Assembly (NCBI RefSeq): GCF_900129425.1
Contig: NZ_LT670817.1
Coordinates: 1,922,001-1,986,000, forward strand
Length of the DNA: 64,000 nucleotides
From: Bradyrhizobium erythrophlei
GTDB taxonomy: Bacteria; Pseudomonadota; Alphaproteobacteria; Rhizobiales; Xanthobacteraceae
Direction of reading: 5' to 3'
Positions 51,751-61,255 of this stretch are shown piece by piece; the stretch's first letter is position 1, and each line of letters opens with the position of its first letter. The position numbers and the translations under genes were made by a program. A model generated the notes under the pieces. It was not told where the DNA came from. It was given only the letters and a program-made list of their open reading frames with translations, and searched no databases.

Positions 51751-53529
51751 CTACGCCAGCAACACCGCGTCGGCGCCGTTTACGGCTTCCGCGCTGTCCA
51801 TCACCGTCCGCTCGAGCGCGCCCGCCTGCACCGTAACATTCTCGGCAAAAAATCGCGCCAGCGTGACGTAGCGCTGCGGTTCGCCTTCGCCGGCATCGCG
51901 CGCGGCGAGCGCCTCGCCGGCCAGCATGCAGCCGCCGAGTGTCGATCCGAACAGCCGCAGATAAGGCGTCGCGGCGGCCAGCGCGTCGTTCGGCGCCGAG
52001 GTGACGCGCTCCAGCAGCCACCGGCTGGCGCGCTCGAGCGAGCCGAGCGCGTCGCGCAGTTTCGGGCCGGTGGTGCCGAACGCCGGATCGTTCAAGCCCT
52101 CGACCTGGCTGACGATCGCCTTGAGTTCGTCGAGCAAGGCCCACACCGAGGCACCGCCATTGACCGCGAGCTTGCGCGTGACGAGGTCGATCGACTGGAT
52201 GCCGTTGGTGCCCTCGTAGATCGCGGTGATGCGGGCATCGCGGTAGTGCTGCGCGGCGCCGGTCTCCTCGATAAATCCCATGCCGCCGTGGACCTGCACG
52301 CCGAGAGAAGTAACTTCGTTGCCGATGTCGGTGGAGAAGGCTTTCGCGATCGGCGTCAGCAACGCGCCGCGGGCCGCGGCATCGCTGCGGGCCCTGGCAT
52401 CGGTGGCCCGCACGGACACGTCGAGCGCGACCGCGGTGGCGTAGCAGATCGTGCGGGCCGCCGCCGTCAGCGCGCGCATCTGCATCAGCATCCGCTTGAC
52501 GTCGGGGTGCACGATGATGGGATCCGATGCGTCGCCCTGCTTGCCGATGGCGCGGCCCTGGCGCCGCTCCTGCGCGAACGCCAGCGCCTGCTGGTAGGCG
52601 CGGTCGGCGATGCCCACGCCTTCGAGTCCGACGCCGATCCGGGCCTGGTTCATCATCGTGAACATGCAGAGCATGCCGCGGTTTTCCTCGCCGATCAGGT
52701 AGCCGATCGCGCCGCCCTTGTCGCCCATCGTCATGGTACAGGTCGGCGAAGCATGCATGCCAAGCTTGTGCTCGACGCCGCTTGGGTAAATGTCGTTGCG
52801 TGCGCCGAGCGAGCCGTCGGCGTTGACCAGGAATTTCGGGATCAGAAACAGCGAAATGCCCTTGGTGCCCGCGGGCGCATCGGGCAATCGCGCCAGCACG
52901 AAATGCACGATGTTGTCGGTCATGTCGTGATCGCCATAGGTGATGAAGATTTTCGTTCCCTTGATGCGATAGGTGCCATCGCCCGCCGGCTCAGCCTTGG
53001 TGCGCAGAGCGCCGACGTCAGATCCGGCCTGCGGCTCGGTGAGCTGCATGGTGCCGGTCCACTCGCCGGACACCAGCTTTTCGAGATAGATTTTCTTGAG
53101 CTCATCGCTGCCATGCGCGTCGAGCGCCTCGATCGCACTCAGCGTCAACAGCGGGCAGAGGCCGAACGCGATGTTCGACGCGCTCCAGATCTCGGTGCAG
53201 GCGGCATTGATCGCGAGCGGAAGGCCCTGGCCGCCAAACCCTTCCGGACCCGACACCGCGTTCCACCCGGCCGCCGTCCAGCGCTTGTAGGCATCGGGCC
53301 AGCCCGGGGCGGTGGTCACCTTGTCAGCCTCGAGCTTGATGCCGTTTTCGTCGCCGACGCGATTGAGCGGCGCCAGCACGTCGGAGGCAAAGCGTCCGGC
53401 TTCCTCCAGCACGGCCGCGGTGATGTCGGCGTCGAAATCGCCGTAATGGCCGGCCTTCACGGCAGCCCGCAGGCCGGCGCCATGGTTGAGGGCGAGCAGC
53501 ATGTCGTTGATCGGCGCGCGATAGGTCAT
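51751..53529 (-). CDS. long-form acyl-CoA dehydrogenase (FadE/DmdC type)
   Basis: A 592-residue flavoprotein of the long acyl-CoA dehydrogenase subgroup. N-terminal helical domain; flavin/acyl contact segments MQLTEPQAGSDVGAL and KIFITYGDHD; catalytic Glu in AIYEGTNGIQSIDLV (about 430-444); then the extra C-terminal domain of about 140 residues. Some members act on methylthiopropanoyl-CoA (DmdC), others on fatty acyl-CoA. There is no linked beta-oxidation gene. It is the last gene before tRNA-Gln. Confidence 0.94.
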   Translation of the reverse strand: MTYRAPINDMLLALNHGAGLRAAVKAGHYGDFDADITAAVLEEAGRFASDVLAPLNRVGDENGIKLEADKVTTAPGWPDAYKRWTAAGWNAVSGPEGFGGQGLPLAINAACTEIWSASNIAFGLCPLLTLSAIEALDAHGSDELKKIYLEKLVSGEWTGTMQLTEPQAGSDVGALRTKAEPAGDGTYRIKGTKIFITYGDHDMTDNIVHFVLARLPDAPAGTKGISLFLIPKFLVNADGSLGARNDIYPSGVEHKLGMHASPTCTMTMGDKGGAIGYLIGEENRGMLCMFTMMNQARIGVGLEGVGIADRAYQQALAFAQERRQGRAIGKQGDASDPIIVHPDVKRMLMQMRALTAAARTICYATAVALDVSVRATDARARSDAAARGALLTPIAKAFSTDIGNEVTSLGVQVHGGMGFIEETGAAQHYRDARITAIYEGTNGIQSIDLVTRKLAVNGGASVWALLDELKAIVSQVEGLNDPAFGTTGPKLRDALGSLERASRWLLERVTSAPNDALAAATPYLRLFGSTLGGCMLAGEALAARDAGEGEPQRYVTLARFFAENVTVQAGALERTVMDSAEAVNGADAVLLA

Positions 53530-53828
53530 GGCGGTACCTCGCTCGGGGATTGGCGCTTAAGGCTGCCGTCTTCCCACGAAACCACGGTTCTCTCAACTCT
53601 CAGATGGCTGAATCGGGCCGAACGGGAAGGGGGAGACAGCGCATTTTCAGGCGCAGGAGGGACCGGATGGCGTGGAGAAGTGCCTCATTTCGAAGCGATA
53701 AAACCCCGGCTTCGATTCGGAGCGAATTCCGCTTCCGGCCTGTTGAAATGGCTCAACTCCCTCTATAGACCGGCGTTGCCAGAGGGAATTCGCGGGCAGG
53801 CTGGTCCGCCGCTTTCCGGACAGGTTAT

Positions 53829-53903
53829 TGGGGCGTCGCCAAGTGGTAAGGCAGTGGATTTTGATTCCACCATACGGAGGTTCGAATCCTCCCGCCCCAG
53901 CCA
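53829..53903 (+). tRNA. tRNA-Gln (anticodon UUG)
   Basis: A complete cloverleaf of 75 nt including encoded CCA. Acceptor strands TGGGGCG/CGCCCCA, D-arm with GGTAAGG, anticodon loop TTTTGAT with TTG, T-arm TTCGAAT. It marks the left boundary of the island. Confidence 0.96.
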
Positions 53904-54246
53904 GGCAGTCTAGTCTCTGTCGTGAAAGTGATTAGCGTTTAAGAACGTGTGACTTTTCCGCAGGTTAGTGCGCCCAAGCGCAGTCTCTGCGGCTGATTTC
54001 AGCGCTTCCCGGGGGTAGGCTCGGCATTTTGTCCCGTGAATCTCAGCTGGCCGATTTTCAATATCCGAATTTTGACCCGTTCAATTGTCGAGACCGGTTT
54101 GCATTGCGCAGAGACCGGTTTCGAAGTGCAGATTACAGGCAGTTGACGGGTTATCGAGTTGGAACGCGGCGCTTCAAGTTGCGAGAGAATGGCTGACCTT
54201 GCCGTTTGCGCGCAAGCGATTGCGCAAAACCATTGGCCGATGCCGG
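53904..54246. other. island left flank between tRNA-Gln and the first recombinase
   Basis: 343 nt without a convincing gene. Two 11-bp direct repeats GAGACCGGTTT start at 54090 and 54111 (21-nt period). This is where an attachment site for the recombinase could lie. Confidence 0.4.
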
Positions 54247-55875
54247 TTAGCGCTTCCGACTTACCTTGAGCAGGTGTTGTTGTCGGCACCAGGAGTGCAC
54301 GGACGATTTCGCAAGTTCGGTAACTGTGAGGTTGGCAGGTGCGGTTGCTTCGATGATGGACTGGACAATAGATGGTGCGACGAAGGCGAGAGGTGCAAGC
54401 AGGCGAATATGACGTTCGACTTTTCTCTCTTTCTTGGCGATATCGTCGAATGATTTCAACTTCCCCGAGGTGATGTCGTCGATCCAGCGCCTCGCCCTAG
54501 CAATTGCGCCCAGGAGCAAATCGCGCGCGTCCGGGGTCAATGTGGCGCTGTTAGTTGAAGGCGCGTGAACGATGCCTTTAACCGCGACGAACGCGGGGGC
54601 AGTCCAAGGTATCGTAATCGTGTTTGAGTTTGCTGATGGAGCTTCCTTACTCTTCTGCTTTTCGGAGCTTGTATTCGTTAACGTGGTTTCAGTCTCGAGG
54701 AGCTCAATCTCGACGGCCTCTGGCTTCACAATGATTTGGTGGATCCGCGCAACAACAGCACTCTGATCCGAGGGGATGTTTTCCGGACTGCGGCTCGCCA
54801 AACTCTGCCGAACTACTCCCAAAACGATATCTTCGATCTCGGCTGCGGGAACACGCCTGACCGTGCCGGCCTGACGCCTGCGTCCCTGGATCACGGCATG
54901 CGAGACGTAATAGCGGTATCGTATGCCGCGTTTGTTGGAGTGGCTCGGCGTCATCCGATTGCCCACGTCATCAAAAATCCGTCCCATCAGCAGCGCCGGC
55001 GAACCCTTCAGACGCATTGCACGATCGACCGCGTTCTTCTTCAGTTTGGCTTGGACCCTATCGAAGAGCGGCCGGTCCAGGATAGCCTCGTGCTCCCCGG
55101 CATGGATCTCGCCACGATAATCGATCTGGCCAATGTAAAACCGGTTACGGAGCAGGTGTGCGAGGGCACCGACCCCGAACGAAATCCCGCCCTTGCTTTC
55201 TCCATTAGATAGTGGCCTGACTTTCGTCCGAATTCCCTTGCGCTCCAGAATTTCAGCAAGGGCCGCGACAGAATCGACCTCAAGGTAGAGGGCAAAAATC
55301 GTACGGACGATTTTAGCCTCAACAGGGGCTACAACCAGCTTCTTGCCCTCGGTGGCATAGCCGAGCGGAACAGGCCCTCCGACCCACAGGCCCTTCCGCT
55401 TGGACGCCGCAATCTTGTCTCGAACCCGTTCGCCAATTACCTCTCGCTCGAATTGGGCAAATGACAGCAGCACATTGAGGGTCAGGCGGCCCATGCTGCT
55501 TGTAGTATTAAACGACTGGGTGATCGAGACAAAGGAGACACCGTGCTGATCGAATAGCTCGACCAGCTTGGCGAAGTCGGCAAGCGAGCGGGTCAATCGA
55601 TCGACCTTATAGACCAGGATGATATCGATCTTGCCGTCGCTGACTTCGTTGAGTAACCGCTGCAGCGATGGACGGTTCAGGGATGCGCCGGAGAGCCCGC
55701 CATCGTCAAAATGGTCAGGGATGAGTCTCCAGCCTTCATGGGCCTGGCTCTTTATATAGGCCTCACAGGCTTCCCGCTGCGCATCCAGCGAGTTGAACTC
55801 GAGGTCAAGGTTATGTTCGGTTGATTTCCGGGTGTAGATCGCGCAGCGCTGCCGTTTCGGTGATTGGGGTGTCAT
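54247..55875 (-). CDS. large serine recombinase
   Basis: A 542-residue site-specific recombinase. The resolvase domain has the catalytic serine in CAIYTRKSTEHN (S18), LVYKVDRLTRSLADFAKLVELF and FAQFEREVIGERVRDKI. The recombinase domain follows (GPVPLGYATEGKKLVV...GIRTKVRPLSNGE) and then a zinc-ribbon-like region. It cuts and rejoins DNA in a 2-bp staggered manner and likely integrates or excises the island. ATG 55875 overlaps the stop of the DUF2924 gene (ATGA), so it is translated with it. Confidence 0.95.
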   Translation of the reverse strand: MTPQSPKRQRCAIYTRKSTEHNLDLEFNSLDAQREACEAYIKSQAHEGWRLIPDHFDDGGLSGASLNRPSLQRLLNEVSDGKIDIILVYKVDRLTRSLADFAKLVELFDQHGVSFVSITQSFNTTSSMGRLTLNVLLSFAQFEREVIGERVRDKIAASKRKGLWVGGPVPLGYATEGKKLVVAPVEAKIVRTIFALYLEVDSVAALAEILERKGIRTKVRPLSNGESKGGISFGVGALAHLLRNRFYIGQIDYRGEIHAGEHEAILDRPLFDRVQAKLKKNAVDRAMRLKGSPALLMGRIFDDVGNRMTPSHSNKRGIRYRYYVSHAVIQGRRRQAGTVRRVPAAEIEDIVLGVVRQSLASRSPENIPSDQSAVVARIHQIIVKPEAVEIELLETETTLTNTSSEKQKSKEAPSANSNTITIPWTAPAFVAVKGIVHAPSTNSATLTPDARDLLLGAIARARRWIDDITSGKLKSFDDIAKKERKVERHIRLLAPLAFVAPSIVQSIIEATAPANLTVTELAKSSVHSWCRQQHLLKVSRKR

Positions 55876-56363
55876 TGCGTGCGCACTTTGCTGCGCCGAG
55901 AGGGGCTGTGCACAGCTGCCCCCGGCTTGTCCGCTTTGCCGCCATTCAGCCGCATGCCAAAGAATTTTGGGCCATTCCAATTGGTGCCGGTTATCAGGCG
56001 TGCGACGACCGACAGGCTGGCATATGTCTCCTCCCGCCAGACGAATCCGTCCGATGCCACAACAACCGAATGTCGCTCGCCCTGATATTCTCGAACCAGA
56101 ACCGTGCCCGGCTTTAAACGTCGATGGGCTGTTTCGATCGCGGGTTTGCCCCGTTCGAAGTCGTCTAAAAGTCGCAGCGACGCCCGGCTGAGCCCGCCGA
56201 GCGCCTTCTCCTGAATGTGGTAGGCAATCATGCGTCCCAACATGTCCTTCCCGAGTGCGACGGGCGGTTGCGATTTGAATGTTTGCCGCCAAAGCGCCCT
56301 GACCTCATCGATCGGCAGAGATCGGATCTGTTCGATCTCTGCCTCAAGCTCCTCCCGGGACAT
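55872..56363 (-). CDS. DUF2924 protein (recombinase-associated)
   Basis: A 163-residue protein of unknown function. It starts at ATG 56363: the GAAGGGA ribosome site overlaps the stop of DUF3489, and a longer GTG start would overlap that gene. Residues show EEIEQIRS-type charged helix then PIDEVRALWRQTFKSQPP, LGRMIAYHIQEKALGGLS, LKPGTVLVREYQGERHSVVV and FGMRLNG, the DUF2924 pattern. In related genomes this gene sits before a serine recombinase (recalled). It could be a recombination-directionality or DNA-binding accessory factor; this is inference. Confidence 0.88.
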   Translation of the reverse strand: MSREELEAEIEQIRSLPIDEVRALWRQTFKSQPPVALGKDMLGRMIAYHIQEKALGGLSRASLRLLDDFERGKPAIETAHRRLKPGTVLVREYQGERHSVVVASDGFVWREETYASLSVVARLITGTNWNGPKFFGMRLNGGKADKPGAAVHSPSRRSKVRTQ

Positions 56364-56370
56364 GTGCCGG

Positions 56371-56763
56371 TCATCCCTTCCGCGATGGCCTGCTGCCGGT
56401 GAGACGGTAGGTTCGTTCACCGCCCGATTTATCCGACACGAGATTCAAACCCAGCTTCTTACGCACGGTGCTAGCAAAGAAACCGCGTACCGAGTGTTGC
56501 TGCCAGCCAGTAAACTTCATGATTGTGTGAATTGTCGCACCACCGGGCTTGCGCAGCATCTCCAGCACAGCGGACTGCTTGGATGATCCGGCTTCAATCG
56601 CCTTCGACGGCGTCGGGCTGAAGGAGCCGGATTTTGGCTTCAGTGCCGGAGATAACCTCGACTTGACCTTCGACGATGCCCGGTCCGTGGTCGGGCGCTT
56701 TGCTGGATGCCCTAGTCTGCGTGGTGTCTTTGCGAAACTGGACTTATGTTTACTGGCGGCCAT
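56371..56763 (-). CDS. DUF3489 protein (recombinase-associated)
   Basis: A 130-residue protein. The N-terminal half is a Lys/Ser/Pro-rich low-complexity tail; the C-terminal 70 residues (SKQSAVLEMLRKPGGATIHTIMKFTGWQQHSVRGFFASTVRKKLG) form the winged-helix-like DUF3489 domain. Start ATG 56763 follows GGGAGGG. It heads the DUF3489-DUF2924-recombinase operon, with 7 nt to the next start. The fold suggests DNA binding. Confidence 0.88.
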   Translation of the reverse strand: MAASKHKSSFAKTPRRLGHPAKRPTTDRASSKVKSRLSPALKPKSGSFSPTPSKAIEAGSSKQSAVLEMLRKPGGATIHTIMKFTGWQQHSVRGFFASTVRKKLGLNLVSDKSGGERTYRLTGSRPSRKG

Positions 56764-57266
56764 CTGGCCCTCCCTTGCTTGAGTAGCAGCACCACGTGCT
56801 GCCACTGGCACAGCCCCGCAGTAGGTTGGCGGGGCTTGGGAGAGGCGCGCTTTTCAAACCTGAGGTTTAATTGAAAGGTGGCATCATACGGACAGCGGTT
56901 CGCAGCATTTCAGATAAAAACGTTCGTTATTGATCGTACTTATCACCGATGTGCAGGCCTCCACGGCCTGCTGCGATTCTTATGGCTTCGCTGCGGCGCT
57001 AGGACCCCCCCCCCCCGAGAGCACTCGATGCTTTTCCCTGTTGCAGTGCGGTCCATGACTGTTTTCCCTTTGTTGGGCACAGTGACGCTCCGCGTGGGCG
57101 AGAAGTCGAGCAGTTACGCAGTAATCTTATGGCTCTTATCGGACCAATTGGATCACGAAGTTCTCGGATGGGGGAATCTGGACAGGTATTGCCGCTTCCG
57201 ACTAATACACTATGGGGCGCAGAGCTGCCGTCGCGCGCTGATGCACGCCACCGTGTGGTGTCGAAT
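56764..57266. other. island intergenic region with poly-C tract
   Basis: About 500 nt between the terminase gene (ending at 57267) and DUF3489. A run of 12 cytosines occupies 57005-57016. No gene supported; the upstream stretch 56764-56880 likely holds the DUF3489 promoter. Confidence 0.45.
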
Positions 57267-58706
57267 TTAACGTCGGCGCCACCGGACTGTAGATGCATTG
57301 ACGCGGGCGATAAGCGGCTCGCGCTTTCGCGGCGGCGGGATGACCGGGTCGGATTCCATGAAATCGAGATATTGAGTCAATGCGTCGACCTGGTCATCGA
57401 ACTCGCCGGGGAAGCCAACAAGTTCCTCGATGAATCCCTCGCGCCAGATCGCGAACTCGGGCAGGTGAATATGCTTGTTCCGAATCTTTGGGAGGTGATC
57501 ATTGAAACGGACAGCTTTGGAATCGCGGCGCGGGGTGATGAGCCGGATCTCGAAATTCGCCTTTCGCCGAACCATAGAATAAAGAGCCGGTCCGTTGGCC
57601 GTGTTTTCGATGAGCGCAACACTCGGGTTGTATTTCCGAACAAACCACCAAAAGGCCCTGCGAAGGTCTTCAGCGTCGCATTGCTCGCAGAATTGATCGA
57701 TGAGATAATGTTGTTTGCCCTGGCGTTTCCAGGCCTGGATCACGCTGCGACTGGCGTTGGGCCCTCCGCCATGTCCGGGATCGACGCTGAGAACGACGGG
57801 ACCGATCGGCAGTTGATGCGGCGCAAAATTCTGGAAATGCTCAGGCCGCGCTCTCAGCGCGGCCTGTGAGCCGAGGCCCTGCTGGTAAAACAGCTCAAAG
57901 GGTGGGGCAACTTGAGTGCGCCGAAGCCGCTCGATTTCGGCAGGAGGATAGGCCTCGGGCCGCAAGACGTCTCCTTTCTTACGGGTCCATTCCTCGTGAC
58001 CAAGTTCGTAAGTTCGCGTCTTGACTGCGATGAAAGGCAGGCGGAGATACTTCCAGCCTTTTTCCTGAAGCAAATAGGAAGACAAATCCTTGTCGCTCAC
58101 GCGATGCGCTACCACAAGAATGCGACCATTGACCCTGTCGTTCAAACGCGAGATCACAGTATTGAAGTTGGCCCAAACGAGGTCGAGCTTCCGCTCGTTG
58201 TTCCAGTCACCGATCTCGTGCGGATCGTCGTACAGAATGAAATCGGCCGGCCGACCGGTGATCGCGCCGGTCGCGGAGACGGCAAAAATGCCCCCGCCGT
58301 CTCGTGTCTCAAAGTCGTTTGCGCGAGAATGCCCGTCCTTGATTCGCGTCGTGAATGCCTGCTGATACCAAGGCGACTGCATCATATTGCGAATTTTGCC
58401 GCATAGGGCTTCCGCGAACGTGTCATTATAGGCAGTGAGGATGATTCTCAACCGCGGATTCTTGCCAAGGAGAAATGCGGCCAGGCATATCGTCCCCACG
58501 AAGCTTTTGAGGTGCTGGGGCGGCAAATTAATCAGGAGCCGATTGATTTCGCCGTCAATCAGTCGAGAGATCACGTAACACAAATGGTCGACGTAGGGTT
58601 GGTCTCCTAGTCTCTCCCCATGAACCATCCTGAAGGCATGGCGCACAAATGCCCCGAAGTCAGAGCGAATGAGATTGGCCTCAACAGACCGGGGCGCGGT
58701 TGCCAT
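57267..58706 (-). CDS. phage terminase large subunit
   Basis: A 479-residue DNA-packaging motor. ATPase part: LLINLPPQHLKS in the Walker A position (about 58-69) and ILYDDPHE (about 157-164) in Walker B. Nuclease part: SVDPGHGGGPNAS, SVALIENTANG and FDDQVDALTQYLDF, the acidic metal residues of the RNase H-like nuclease. It would cut and pump DNA into a capsid, yet no portal, head or tail gene is present. It starts 2 nt after the DUF5681 stop and is coupled to it. Confidence 0.92.
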   Translation of the reverse strand: MATAPRSVEANLIRSDFGAFVRHAFRMVHGERLGDQPYVDHLCYVISRLIDGEINRLLINLPPQHLKSFVGTICLAAFLLGKNPRLRIILTAYNDTFAEALCGKIRNMMQSPWYQQAFTTRIKDGHSRANDFETRDGGGIFAVSATGAITGRPADFILYDDPHEIGDWNNERKLDLVWANFNTVISRLNDRVNGRILVVAHRVSDKDLSSYLLQEKGWKYLRLPFIAVKTRTYELGHEEWTRKKGDVLRPEAYPPAEIERLRRTQVAPPFELFYQQGLGSQAALRARPEHFQNFAPHQLPIGPVVLSVDPGHGGGPNASRSVIQAWKRQGKQHYLIDQFCEQCDAEDLRRAFWWFVRKYNPSVALIENTANGPALYSMVRRKANFEIRLITPRRDSKAVRFNDHLPKIRNKHIHLPEFAIWREGFIEELVGFPGEFDDQVDALTQYLDFMESDPVIPPPRKREPLIARVNASTVRWRRR

Positions 58707-58708
58707 CG

Positions 58709-59152
58709 CTACTTCCTTTTCCCTGATGGGCGGGGCTTCTCAGACTTGCTCCCCGCAGCATCAGAATTCGAGCGATTCTCCTTTTTCCGCTGCTGGACGA
58801 GATAGTTCTCGAGAAGGTCGAGGTCTTCCACGTCAACGCTTTCCGCTGCCTGCTCTTCGACTCCCACGCCAAAGGAGCGCATGCAGGCCAAGAGTGCGTT
58901 GACCGCCCTGATGTCCTTCTTGATCGCGGCCGCGGTCAGCGTTTTGATGAATGCCCTCTGCTTGGTGATTTTGCGCTCCTTGCCGTTCTCGGTGAGCGCG
59001 AGTTTCTCTTGCAATTCGGCTGCGAGATCGGCCTTGAAGCTGCTCACGCCCTTTGGCCGGCCTTGCGGATTGCCACTACGGCCTTTTTTGAACTGACCGT
59101 GCTTAGGAGGGCGGCCATAGCCGCCCTCATCGTGCTCGGAATCACGAGCCAT
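58709..59152 (-). CDS. DUF5681 protein, possible small terminase subunit
   Basis: A 147-residue protein. The N-terminus GQFKKGRSGNPQGRPKG (about 20-36) is the DUF5681 signature. A helical middle and a charged Lys/Ser-rich tail follow. Position directly before the terminase with a 2-nt gap suggests a small-terminase or DNA-recognition role, but this is inferred. It overlaps the end of the methyltransferase gene by 11 nt. Confidence 0.88.
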   Translation of the reverse strand: MARDSEHDEGGYGRPPKHGQFKKGRSGNPQGRPKGVSSFKADLAAELQEKLALTENGKERKITKQRAFIKTLTAAAIKKDIRAVNALLACMRSFGVGVEEQAAESVDVEDLDLLENYLVQQRKKENRSNSDAAGSKSEKPRPSGKRK

Positions 59153-60488
59153 CGTTCGCCTCCGACGGCGCGGCCAACAGCCGTTGAGCAACGTCATTGA
59201 AGCGTTCACCAGTCTCGGCCATGACGGCGTCGCGACCGGTCGCGTTCTGCCAGCGGTGGATCGTGACATCGACGTACAACGGGTCCAACTCGACGCCGCA
59301 GCAGACACGGCCCGTTTCCTGCGCCGCCATCAGGGTCGACCCGGAACCCAAAAAAGTGTCGAGAACGACATCGCCGCGCTTGGTGACGTCGCGCAAGACA
59401 TCGGAAATCATGGTGACCGGCTTGACGGTGGGATGGGAGCCCAAAAGTTTGTCGCGTTCCTTTCCGAAGGACGACATCCCGGGGTAGGACCAGACGTTCG
59501 TCCGATTCCGTCCGTGTCGGCCAAGCTCGACATTGTCTAAAGGATGTTCGGCGCCCGCCCTGAATACGCATACGAGCTCATGAGCATTGCGGTAAATTCC
59601 GCCCATCCCGCCGTTGGTCTTGGTCCAGACGCAGATAGTATAAAGCGGCATGTCGCAGGCACGGCCAGCGACCGTCATTTCCATGACGTGGCGCCAGTCG
59701 ATACAGGAATATATCAACGCCGCCGGGGTGCAGTTTCGCTTCAGAACGAGCAACGAGTCTCGCAGCAGGGCAAAATATTCGTCGGTCGATAATTCGCCGG
59801 CGCCCTGGATGAACTCACGGTGCCGGTGGCGGCCCTTGCCGGTAATGAATCCGTCGACCTTGATATTGTATGGTGCATCCACAAAGCAGACGTTCGCGGC
59901 GCGGCCGTTGAGCACGCGGCTGACGAAGGCGAGATCGGTGGCGTTGCCGCAGCCGACGCGATGATCTCCAAGGCTCCAAATTATGCCGGGTGTCGAAACT
60001 GCGCTGACGCCAACAGGCGGAATGTCTGAGCCGTTTTCTTCAACGTTAGCTTGGGGCGCGTCAAGGTTGAGATAGTGATCGATTTCCGGTGCGTCAAAAC
60101 CGGTCAATTCCAAGTCAAAATCTACATCAACTAATTGCTCAAGGACGCCGCGCAAATTCTGCTCGTCCCACCGTGCGTCGAGCGCGGTCCGATTCAGTGT
60201 AAGCCGCAGTGCCTTCAATTCGGCTGGAGATTTGTCCGCGACCACTATGACATCAACGTGGGTGGCGCCGTCGGCTTTAAGCGCGAGCCAGACAAGTTCG
60301 TTGTCTATGATTTCGCCGCCGGGTGCTACCAGCAACGGCCTCACCTGACCGAAGGCTCCGAGCGACTTTCTCACCTTTTTCATTTGCGAGTTCGGATGAA
60401 GCCGCACCGGCTGCATCGCTGACCTCAAGGTGTCGATAGCAACACGTTGAACCGGCATTGAATTGCTCAACAACAGTATGTCCTCCAT
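59142..60488 (-). CDS. ParB-domain DNA methyltransferase (beta-class N4/N6)
   Basis: A 448-residue fusion. Residues about 13-140 form a ParB-like N-terminal domain (MPVQRVAIDTLRSAMQPVRLHPNSQMKKV). The C-terminal methylase has catalytic DAPYN (a DPPY variant, near 204) and the SAM motif DTFLGSGSTLMAAQETGRVCCGVELDP (near 395). Target adenine or cytosine is unknown. No restriction enzyme is adjacent, so it is a solitary methylase, common in prophages. First gene of the phage-like cassette. Confidence 0.93.
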   Translation of the reverse strand: MEDILLLSNSMPVQRVAIDTLRSAMQPVRLHPNSQMKKVRKSLGAFGQVRPLLVAPGGEIIDNELVWLALKADGATHVDVIVVADKSPAELKALRLTLNRTALDARWDEQNLRGVLEQLVDVDFDLELTGFDAPEIDHYLNLDAPQANVEENGSDIPPVGVSAVSTPGIIWSLGDHRVGCGNATDLAFVSRVLNGRAANVCFVDAPYNIKVDGFITGKGRHRHREFIQGAGELSTDEYFALLRDSLLVLKRNCTPAALIYSCIDWRHVMEMTVAGRACDMPLYTICVWTKTNGGMGGIYRNAHELVCVFRAGAEHPLDNVELGRHGRNRTNVWSYPGMSSFGKERDKLLGSHPTVKPVTMISDVLRDVTKRGDVVLDTFLGSGSTLMAAQETGRVCCGVELDPLYVDVTIHRWQNATGRDAVMAETGERFNDVAQRLLAAPSEANDGS

Positions 60489-60645
60489 CCCGACCGGGCG
60501 AGTCCGACGGGAACTAAAACCTGAGCCAAAGATAGTATGAAAAAGAGAATACTTACAGGTTGACAGGGAAATTTAGGCCCCTATGATATAGCAGTGGTTA
60601 ATGAAACGCGAGGGCTTTTAGTTCCCGAAAGGTAGGGGTTTTCGC

Positions 60646-61047
60646 ATGCGTACGACAGAACGGTCATCCGATCACCCAGAAGCTCAAAGAATAGAATCGC
60701 TTCGCAAGGCGGCGCTCGGTCTAATTCGCGCAGGAGGGACTCTAGTTCGGACTGGAAAAATGGCTGGGCGTTATCAGGTTGAACATCGCGGGTTCACCAT
60801 CTGTCACTATACGCCCTTCAACCGCCCCGTAGCTCCACGACTGCGAACCGAACGGCAACGGGCGTTGGCTGAAATTTGGCCAAAACCTCGATTTCGATAC
60901 GGTCTAAAGATTTTACAAGACGCCGGCGAGTGCCTTAGTGTTGCTTGGGACAATGAAGACCAACTTTTCGTTCTTTGGTTCAGGCAGGATTGTCAGAAAC
61001 CGTGGGACGTCCGTTTTCTCCGGTATGCAGACGAGTACCTTTGTTAG
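60646..61047 (+). CDS. hypothetical island protein
   Basis: A 133-residue protein. It contains GRYQVEHRGFTICHYTPFNRPVAP and many Trp/Arg near the C-terminus (PWDVRFLRYADEYLC). ATG 60646 with AGGTAGGGG upstream supports expression. I do not recognise a family. It ends about 30 nt before the insertion sequence relic; divergent from the methyltransferase gene. Confidence 0.62.
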   Translation: MRTTERSSDHPEAQRIESLRKAALGLIRAGGTLVRTGKMAGRYQVEHRGFTICHYTPFNRPVAPRLRTERQRALAEIWPKPRFRYGLKILQDAGECLSVAWDNEDQLFVLWFRQDCQKPWDVRFLRYADEYLC

Positions 61048-61079
61048 ATGTGATAGCTATTTGCGAGAGTACGATGTTT

Positions 61080-61255
61080 TGCGGGAGTGGTTGAAGGCGT
61101 TTGCGGCGGATCCGCAGCAAGCGTTCCCCGGCCACGGTCAGCTGAGGCCGGAGCAGCACAAGATCGCGCAGCTCAAGCGCGAGCTCGCCAGGCTGAAGGC
61201 CGAGCGGGATATCCTAAAAAAAGCCGCGGTCTACTTTGCAAAGGAATCGACATGA
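61080..61255 (+). pseudogene. IS3-family transposase OrfA, 5'-truncated
   Basis: Only the C-terminal half survives: LREWLKAFAADPQQAFPGHGQLRPEQ...LARLKAERDILKKAAVYFAKEST, ending in TGA overlapping the OrfB ATG (ATGA). The helix-turn-helix N-terminus is missing. The left inverted repeat could not be found. Confidence 0.85.

Noticed and set aside
51748..53913. 721-aa plus-strand open frame reaching into tRNA-Gln
   Set aside because: Antisense to the long acyl-CoA dehydrogenase and overlapping a tRNA; composition Arg/Ala-rich without motifs.
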